A stretch of DNA of 64,000 nucleotides from Limnoperna fortunei (lineage: Eukaryota > Mollusca > Bivalvia > Mytilida > Modiolidae): assembly GCA_944474755.1 (NCBI GenBank), contig OX104116.1:2897494-2961493 (forward strand). Direction: 5' to 3'. The notes beneath the pieces are model-generated. The model was given only the letters and a program-made list of their open reading frames with translations. It was not told where the DNA came from and made no database searches. Made by a program: the position numbers and the translations under genes. Below are positions 12,601-22,100 of this stretch, piece by piece. Positions within the stretch are counted from its first letter, which is position 1. Every line of letters starts with the position of its first letter.

Positions 12601-15600
12601 TGTGCGCTTAATGACATATGAAAATTTCGAACAAAAAGCGTTAAAAAGACACTGAAAGTTCTGGAAAATGAGAATGCTAAACTGGAGGTTGAAGGAAAAT
12701 TCAGCTCATACATGTAGTACTTTAAAATATTGACTTCTCTACTATTTTCCCAAAGGAAGCGTATAATTTAGTTGCAGTCTTGACACCAACCAGAATATAT
12801 TTACAGAGACAGTTAATGTCAACCTAATTTTACAAGCAAGTACATGTATATTAGTAAAATTTCTAATAAAAACTTAGATTTTAACCAGCTTGACTCTTTT
12901 AATAAACTTGTAACTATATTATATTTTGATATGAATGTTTTGCCCATTATTATTGATTTTATAAAGCAATCTTTAGAGTTGCGAAAATAAGATCCATACC
13001 GGTCAAATCCATACATACTTGCAATTTGTTATATATCTTATGTCAATATTTGTTACATATGAATATATGCTTGTATGTTATATGTTTTGTTCAAATGTTG
13101 TATTGCTATAGCCAATTAAGTTATTTTGTTTGCAATAAATAAATAAATAAATAAATATTAACTTGTTAATAATTTCTTAACATTTTTAACAGCTTACCGT
13201 TTTGACCCATCAAAATGCCACTTTAATCCCCTCTCATTTCCATCCTTGTACCCATACTTAACAGCATTCTAAAAGTTAGAAAGAATTATAATATGAACTC
13301 AGAGAATAGCTTATTTGATGCATTAATTTGTGTATATACAAAAGGCTCCCAGGAGCCTGAATTGCTCACCCGACTTCATTGGCTAAGATAAAAAAAACCA
13401 ACTGTTTATACATTTTATGATTTAAAGGACCTTAAGTTTGAGGTAACCTGACAACGTCATTGACTCGGTACATTTAGTTCACTTTTAGCGTTCTAAGTAA
13501 AGTGTAATAATTCCTAAGTTTGATTGCAATTAGATTTAAATAAAGGTTTCAGCTGCCTTAACATTTAGTTTAAACTTATTTATATACCCTGGATTGGGAA
13601 ACAATCTTGAATCTTATATAAATCCCTCTCCAGCTTGCAATTATGGCCTTTGTAGCAGCCCCCATTGAGCCTACTCTTATCACACTCTACAAAGGTGTCT
13701 TTAACGTGCACAGGGAATTGCTCTCTCCATACGTGGGACAACCTTTTTTCATCCCTTCCAAAGGACCAGCATCCTTCTTCGAGACCATCCTCTCAAATGA
13801 GAGTAAGAATATTGGTCCATGAAATTTTCACCCAAGACTAGGATTGTCCTGTTAACCACTACACCACCGGCTCTCTAGTTAACATTTAAAAAGATGAGCT
13901 AAAATCCTAATTTCTGGGAATATAACAATGTCAGGTTTCATTATTATTTCTGCTTTCTGTGGGTCGCAGTAAACCACTAAAATTAGAATCTAATGAAAAG
14001 TTTAAATTTCGATTGATTTCTACTGGAAAATAGGCAAACCATGAAATTAAAAAAATTTATTTTATATATATGTATATATATAAACCTTTCACACAAACCT
14101 TTACTCCATTGGGAACTTTAATATTTTCATCATTCTTTGAGGTCTTTTTATTCTGGACGGATGCTAATTCTCTTTCAATTTTCCTGAGCCTTTCATTGAT
14201 TTCTTGCTGACCATTTAATATCATATCCAGCTTCTCATCTACAATTCATTTAACAAACATTTTAGGATACAGATGTCAGGAATTGGTATAAAATCTAAGT
14301 TGGTACACCCTATTTCTATTGTTTTATTTTTTTAAATATTTATTGTTTAATTAATTTGATAAACTACAATGGTGGTAAACAGGAAGTAAGTGTAACGGGC
14401 ATAAAATCTCTTTACACCATATAGTACTATAGGAGGAAGCTACATGTACATGCCAAATATCAAGAGGCTGTGTTATGTGGTTGGCCAGAAAAACTGTGGC
14501 GGAAATTTTGGTGACACCGCAGGACGACTGATGACGGACGGTGCCAAAGTGACTCCCATATGTCGCTTTGCAACATCAAAAAAGATTTCATCAGAATTTT
14601 TTTTTCATTACGTGGATATTTAAATTGTCGTTGATTAACACTTATTCCAAACCTCATTATTTTATATCTTACCGATAGTTCTTCTACTTGTTGAATTAAT
14701 ATTTGTACCAGATCTAGCGGTGCAGTGTTCATTGGTGTTTGGTGTACTGGGAGACACAAGAATAGAACTGGTGCTTCTGTGTGCATCTCTAACTGGTGTA
14801 CTACTACAGATTGGCATACTGGCAAACACTAGAGATGAACTGGTGCTTCTATGTGTGTCTCTAGCTGGTGTATTATTTCTAGTGGATTCAGACCCAAAGC
14901 TGTCTCCTAATCTTCGGCCTTGTGTGATGTGACTGGTGACCCCTCTGTCTCTCACTGGTGTACATCTGTTAGTGATTGTGGTTGATGTAGACACATCTTG
15001 CAAGTCTTGGCCAGGTGTGGAAACCTCCTGCTCGCTCTGTCCAGAGCTGTATAGAAGGCCGTGGACTTGACTTATTGTTAACCTCTGCCTGTCATTGTTT
15101 TCTATCAACAGATCGTCCTATAAATACAAATAAATTGTGGTGAAAATGCATGCATGTTGCTATTTGCGAGGAATGATAACACAGTAGACAGGTCAGGGTT
15201 TTAACTTAAGAATTTTGGCTTGGTAGCCCACAACTGAATTTTAAGTAGTCCATCCATATGGTTCTACACTAAAAAGGTCAAATATTCTAGAACCCCCCCA
15301 CCCCCCGAAAAAATTATGGAAGAAATGCAAGCAAAGACTTGTCCTAGCAGAATTTCTGAGAAAAAAAATATATAGTCTCTGTTATGTGTGTCACACACTC
15401 GAATTTCGTCCATACTCGGCGATTTTCCTTCATACACTGTACTGTATGATACAGGAATGTGTAGTAAAATATGAGTGGGAGACCAAGTGGGGTTGCTAAT
15501 CCCAGCTCCCAGAGGTGGGGTAAAGTTGGAGCCCTATGTGTATGTGCAATTACCTGATAATACCCGTCAGTAAGATGGCGTCTAGTCTCTGTAGCAGAGA

Positions 15601-16073
15601 AGGTTCCTCACACCACCATGCGTCTACGTCACACACTGCACACTGCACTCACCGCACTGCATACGGATTCCTCTAGGTTCTTCATCCGTCCAGCATCAGC
15701 TTCTTCTTCTTCTTGTGTATCTTTACATCCTGTCTAGGACAACCATCCAACGGTGTAGTTGAATGTTAAACAATCCATCACCCCTATACAACACCATTAC
15801 CATTTAATTAAGTACGGATCCGATTGGATCACTGACATGCAGTGTTAGTTATCTAGTTTGCTTGTATGTACATATCGATATGCTCTAGGATTATATACAT
15901 TGGGCTCGACCTTCGCACCAATAAAAGTTACTCAATTATTAGTTAAAAGTCTAAAAACGTGTTGGTCTATTAGACTTGTTAAAAGTTCAGTATGATAAGA
16001 TTTAGAAAAAATAAAAACCTTCACACTACAATCTGACTCTGTGGCAGTATAATAAAAAGCTTATAATAAAAAC

Positions 16074-16126
<53 letters not shown>

Positions 16127-19100
16127 CACAGCACGGAATGTCTATATGCCATCTAGTGACATTATTGTAAAATAAAATTTGGCTCTATGTGTTTATGTGT
16201 TGCATTACAATAAAAGTTAAGAGCACTATTAAAATCTAGAATTTCGCACTATGAATGGTCTCTATTTAACACTGTTATAAACACTGAATTTGATAAAAGT
16301 GTAAATTGTTATATTTAGCAATGATATAAAAAGTTGGGTTCTATAAAATCTAAAAAAAAAAAAAAAAAAAAAATTTATCGATTCGGACAGGAACAGAGTC
16401 ATTATCTTATGCTTATCAATGTTATCTGGACTTAGAGCCAGCACGTACGTCGTGGAAGATCCCACTGTCGACTGCTACTAACTCAAGTCACTAGACATAG
16501 AATAACTAATTATTAATATCTCTTGAGAATCAGTTGGCGGACGAAAAATTAAAAGCATATTGAAAAATTATGATCACAACAGTGTTGATTGGCTGCCCCA
16601 CAGTCCCAACCCTACCCCCCGCTCCCAACCTCTCATTGCCATGGTATTTGTTGCTACTTCTTCAGGATCAACCTACTCCTGGCATTGTGAATCAGGTAAA
16701 TCATCCTCCTAGCGTGGTACTCAATTTGGAATATAACTTCATCTGGAGTGTTCTTTGATTTGAGTTTGGTGATATCAAGTAAAACCTGTGTTTTATTTTC
16801 TGTATCTAACCTGTCCCACTCTGTATCACTGTTACTATTCCACAGATTTCTGACGTAGTTCAAGGAATTCTGTCTATATTCATCCCATGCTGGGCATTCA
16901 ATTAGTAGGTGTTCTGTTGTTTCTACCTTTGACTTACATGCACCACAGAGGTATTCAGCACCTTCTCCGTAGATTTTGTAGCGAAGTGGCTGTAAAATAT
17001 ATGTTCCTGTTAACAACCTTAGTTTGGTTGGTATTCTAACAAGGTCCCCTGCTAGATGACTTCTGCGTTTCAATAGTTCATGAATTTCTCCAGGTTTGAA
17101 GTTTTGGGCGTTGAGATAACGTAGGCTTGTGTATAGTGAGGTATTGAATGTGATTTGGGAAGTCCAAAATTTGTGTATTCCTCTTTTCAACTGACAGATT
17201 CGTACAGATTTTTTCTTACCATCATCTAGCCATTCCCTTGCATTGCCAAGGTCATATTTCAGGATTAGTTTTTGTACATCTATAAACCAACTTTGACTGC
17301 TCATTGGTTTAACCTCCAACTGCCTTCTGGCTAATCTTTTCTCTAGGCTGTTTTCACCCTGTTCACATATATTACAGTAAAAAGTCAGAGTTTTAATATG
17401 GATTTGTCCCTCCACTGGTAATATTCCCGTAAGAACATAAATTGACGGGTCTGGGGTATTTGTTGGCAAGGAAAGTAGTTGTTTCAGCATTTTTTTCTGG
17501 AAACGTTCTAGGATATCAAGATTTTTTGTCCTTGGAATAATTAGTTCCATGCCATACAGGAGTACCGGGATGATGTAGGTCTTATAAAGGTGTATTGTTG
17601 TCTCAGGATCTAGCCCATTTTCGCCATGGAATCCACTACCAAATAAAGCGTATGCACTTCTGCGTGCTTTCTTGATGTTTTCTTGTACATTAACCTCAGC
17701 ATTTTGAGCTAGGTTACTTGTTCTGATGATTCCAAGGTGAGTGGCCTTTTCTACCATCGGCATTGGTTCTGCATTCAATGTGTATTGGTGGGACTTTGCT
17801 GGTTTCTTGGTAGCTTTTGGTTTAATATTGATGGATACACTCTTTTGTGGCTGTAGTATATAACCCTCCATCATTGCAAAATCGTTTGACATGTTGATTT
17901 GGACTTGCATCTCAGTTGGGGTGGTTCCTAATAGTGCAACATCGTCTGCACAGGCTGTTGCATTACACATTACGTTTCCAATTTTACATCCATTCGCTGC
18001 GTGTTCAAGTCTATCCAATAGTGGATTTACGTATAGTTTATATAAATCAGTACTCAAAATGCCCCCTTGTCTGACTCCTTGTCCCACCTCAAATGTTTTG
18101 GAAATCTCTCCACTCAATTTTATGGCACTGCTGGCATTGGTATGCATACTCTGAATTACGGCCCAATGTAGATCGTCTACCCCCGCATGGAATAAACGTC
18201 TTAAAAGATGATTATGGATGACAACATCAAATGCTGCTTTTGCATCAAGGAGTACCAACTCATAATCTTGGTTAGTGTCCTTGGACTCTCTATAGATCTC
18301 TTCCACTGGCAAAGCTGCGTTGATTGGTGACGAGTTTCTAGTAAAGCCCCTTTGGGTCGGGTTTTGGGTTGCAAGAACATATGGTTGGATTCTGACTCTC
18401 AGTATAGCTTCTATGATCTTATTTATAACTGGAAGTACTGTTATTCCTCTATAATTTGTAGACTGGTTTTTATCTCCTTTATTTTTATATAATGGAGTTA
18501 GGAGGCCTACTTTAAGTACATTTGGTATTTGTCCCAGTTTAATGATTAAGTTAATTAACATCAAAAGAAAGTTTTGTAGTTTGTGCCCTCCATTATGGAT
18601 ATGTTCTATGGTGATTCCATATATATCAGCGGATTTCCCTCTGTTGATCAATTTAATTGCTTCTTGTAACTCTTCAGTTGATGCTGGTGAAATATGCTTG
18701 TTTTGGATTAACTCTTCAATCAGTTTAATTTCATAATTGACATTACGGTGGTATTTTTGATCCCCATTGTAGGCCGATTCGTTAAGCATCGCTAGAGAAC
18801 TGAAATGTTGCCGGAATCCCTCGATGACTAGATCACCCTCATAGAGTCGCTCGTCAACAATGATTTCTTGTATATTGGAGTTCTTGTATCTGTTATTTCT
18901 GATTAGCCGGTGGAACAGCCTTGGATCTTTAGTTCTAGTTTCCATTATTCTCTGCTTTTCTTGGTCCCTGACCCTAGCCTGCTCAATTCGAACCTGTCGC
19001 CTAAACTCCTTCTTTGATTTGATCCTGTTTTTATAGTTAGTGTCATCTGGTTGTCGTGACTGGCCATTCTTTACCCATATACTGTAGTAATGCCTCATTT

Positions 19101-22100
19101 CGTTCAATGCTTTTTTGATTGCTGGTGTCCATACCTTTAGTTTTGGTTTGGATACAAAAATTTGTTTCCTGTTTGTGCAACTGTTGGCAGATTCTTTAAG
19201 CATATCATGTAATTCATGTAGCATCTCATCTGCATCCTTAATTGACTCAAGGGGTTTGCTGAGTAGCGATTCTAGGTGCTTGTTTACCATAGCCTCATAC
19301 AGATCTTTGTCAACTTTATCCCATTTAATTGATAAGCAGTTTGTCTTTTCACTGGGTTTAGTTGGTTTGTCTCTATTTGTAAAGACTTGTTCAATTTCTA
19401 TTTGGATCGGGTAATGGTCCGATGTATTGCTGATGATATCTTTCATGATGCTTTTCCCAGGATCATTAGACTTAATCTTAAGTAGAAAGTAGTCCAGTTC
19501 TGAGCATTCCTCCCCATTTGGTCTGATAAAGGTTTTTCCAGAATTTTTGTAGATGACACCAAGTTCCGAAATAAACTGCAGTAAATAGTCTTTTCGCTTG
19601 TTATGCCTAGAGTCATTTGCTAAGTCTTCGTTCAGATCCCCTCCAATGATGATTTCATGGGTGTTTTGATATTTTTGTACTATTTCGTATAACTGATCTA
19701 TTGTATCTTTATAGTCATCATCATGGTTACGACTCCCAATCGATGGTAAATAGACTGAAGCAATGAGAAACATTCTACTAGTTGAGCCTTGAATTTCAAT
19801 GCACTGTATTCTCTCTCTCCCATCCTCTAACGGTTTAACTGTATTATCTAGATTTTGGTTCCATATGATTGCCACACCCCCAAATCCCCTTGGTAGGTAT
19901 TGTGGTGATAATTGTTCATATTTATCAACGCCCTTTCCTGCATAGCAGATGTCTTTCTCAAGATCGGACAATGTATCAATATGAGATTGGAAGAGCCATG
20001 TCTCCTGAAGCAGTACGATATTGTTGTGTTTTATGAGCTGTGCAATGGTATGCCAGTTTGCCTTCGCTCCCTTACAGTTGAAAGATACCACCTTTAAATT
20101 TGAGTTTGGACTCGATGGGCTCTGTGTTATTGCCGTTGGTGCAGGAGGCTTGTGTGGTCTAAAAAAAGATTCTGTTGAGGAAATTGACTGTTTTTCGTAT
20201 TCTGGCCACTTTGCCTAGTTTGGTTATAGGTATCAGTACCATTGAAGTAAGTATGTGTGCTATGGTTAATGGAGGTAAGATGTTGTCCAGATTGCGTGCC
20301 AGTTTGTTCCTCATGCATCGAGTTATTTATTCTATTTAGGTGTTTCCTATCCCTGACCGTGATGTGGTTCCTTTGCTGTTGTGGTTGTATATGTGGAACG
20401 GTTTGCCTCAAGGGGGAATAAGCCGGTGCTATAGTTGGAATATGAACTTGCTGGCATGGTATTGGTTGAAGATGAATTGGGGTGTCTTGATATATGAATA
20501 GTGGAGTTCCCATCAGATGCGTATGTGAAAAAGTTGATGTAGTTAGTTTTGTTTCACCTGCTGTTTGGGTATCTTCATTTCGTTTAGTGTGATCTTGTTG
20601 GCGTCTGCCCTCTGCAAATTCTTGCTGACTAACTTGTGATTGATATCTGTGCTGTCTTGGTTCTAAATGTTGGAGAGGGGTGCCATTCTCGCTTCCTTTC
20701 ATGGACTGTGGTATTCCCCAGTTTGTTGCTATTACATATGGTTCTTGCCTTTGAATTGTTGGAAATTGTTGTTGAGTAGGGTTGCTATTCTCGCTTACTC
20801 TCATTGGTGTGGTCTGAGGTTTTCCCCAATTAGTTGTTACCAAATCTAGTTGGGATTCCACTTGATCCATAATGAGCCCCGTTATCTTTTCGTGAATAAT
20901 TGCTATCCGTGCTTGAAGCTTATCTTGTGCTTGCTCTATGTGTTTACTGCCTGCCAAAGGTTGTTGAGGATATGCCGAGCTGTTAGGGGTGGTAAGTCCA
21001 TCCACTCGTTTTTTCAGAGTTACTACCAGTGCTTCAAGTTCAGTATTTCTTGCCTCTAAGTACTGACATCTAGTCTCTAATAGAGTTATTTTCGATTGGT
21101 CCTCTTTGAATATTTTTTCTTTCAGTTTAAATTGCTCTTCAGCTTTTCTTAGTCTTAGCTCCCGATCTCTTAAGTCTTTTTGTTTGGTTTGTTCATCGGA
21201 ATTGGTATACTCTTGATTGTGAGTAATAATTGTGGGTTCCAGCAACTGCTTGGATCTCTTTTTATTCTTTTTGATATCTGCCTGTTTAGTACCTTGTTCT
21301 TCATGCCCATTGTTGGATGGATTCTTCATTGCCACTGCTCGACTTGCTGGTGGTCCTACGTCTTGGTTGGGAATCCTTTTTACAGATGTTGTATCATCAT
21401 CTAGGCTTTCTTCGTGTTCTGTATTATTGGGCTTGATGTTTATGGATGTTATGTTCTTAACGACATCTAAACATGGATAACAAGTAAATTGGTCACCGTC
21501 TATTGTCATACAGTTCATGTGAAGCAGCACATTACAGGCTATGCAAATATCACCCTCCTCTCCTTGGATAAGTTGATCACATGATGGGCAGTTTTCTAAT
21601 TGTTCGGATACTTCATCCGTCCTACTTGTCTCTTCATCTAGAAGACTATTAGCCTTGTGATTGTGATTAAGACGCATAGGTGTCACCAGCCTTTGGTCAG
21701 CATCAGGGGATAGTACGTTGGAGTTTGTTTGTTCAGTAGCATGGTTAGTTGTTATACATAGTTTACAGGTGTAGTCATGGTTATCTGGTTCCTTTTCTAC
21801 TTCCTCTATCTCCTGCTTTGATAGTCGTTGGCAGTTGTGATGGATCCAATGTTGCCCCTTGTTGCAAAAGGTCCCATTTGTTCTACATTTTTTCTTGCAT
21901 TTCTTACAATCTATTGATAGTGCCTGTTGTAACTTCTCTTTCAGTATATTGTTGAGCTGTTGGACAGTAACAGATGCATTCCCAGACATTGAGGTTTCTA
22001 TCATCTTTTGAATCTCAGGCATATCCCGGTCCATGAAGACAGAATGGTCCTTGCCATTAACCATTATTCTACTCTTAGTCAAATATAAGTTGACAGTAAA

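Noticed and set aside
16262..16465. 67-codon minus frame starting like LINE A ORF1 (GSSTTYVLAL)
   Set aside because: It is the duplicated noncoding module of LINE A read from a GTG, followed by a homopolymer. Not an independent gene.
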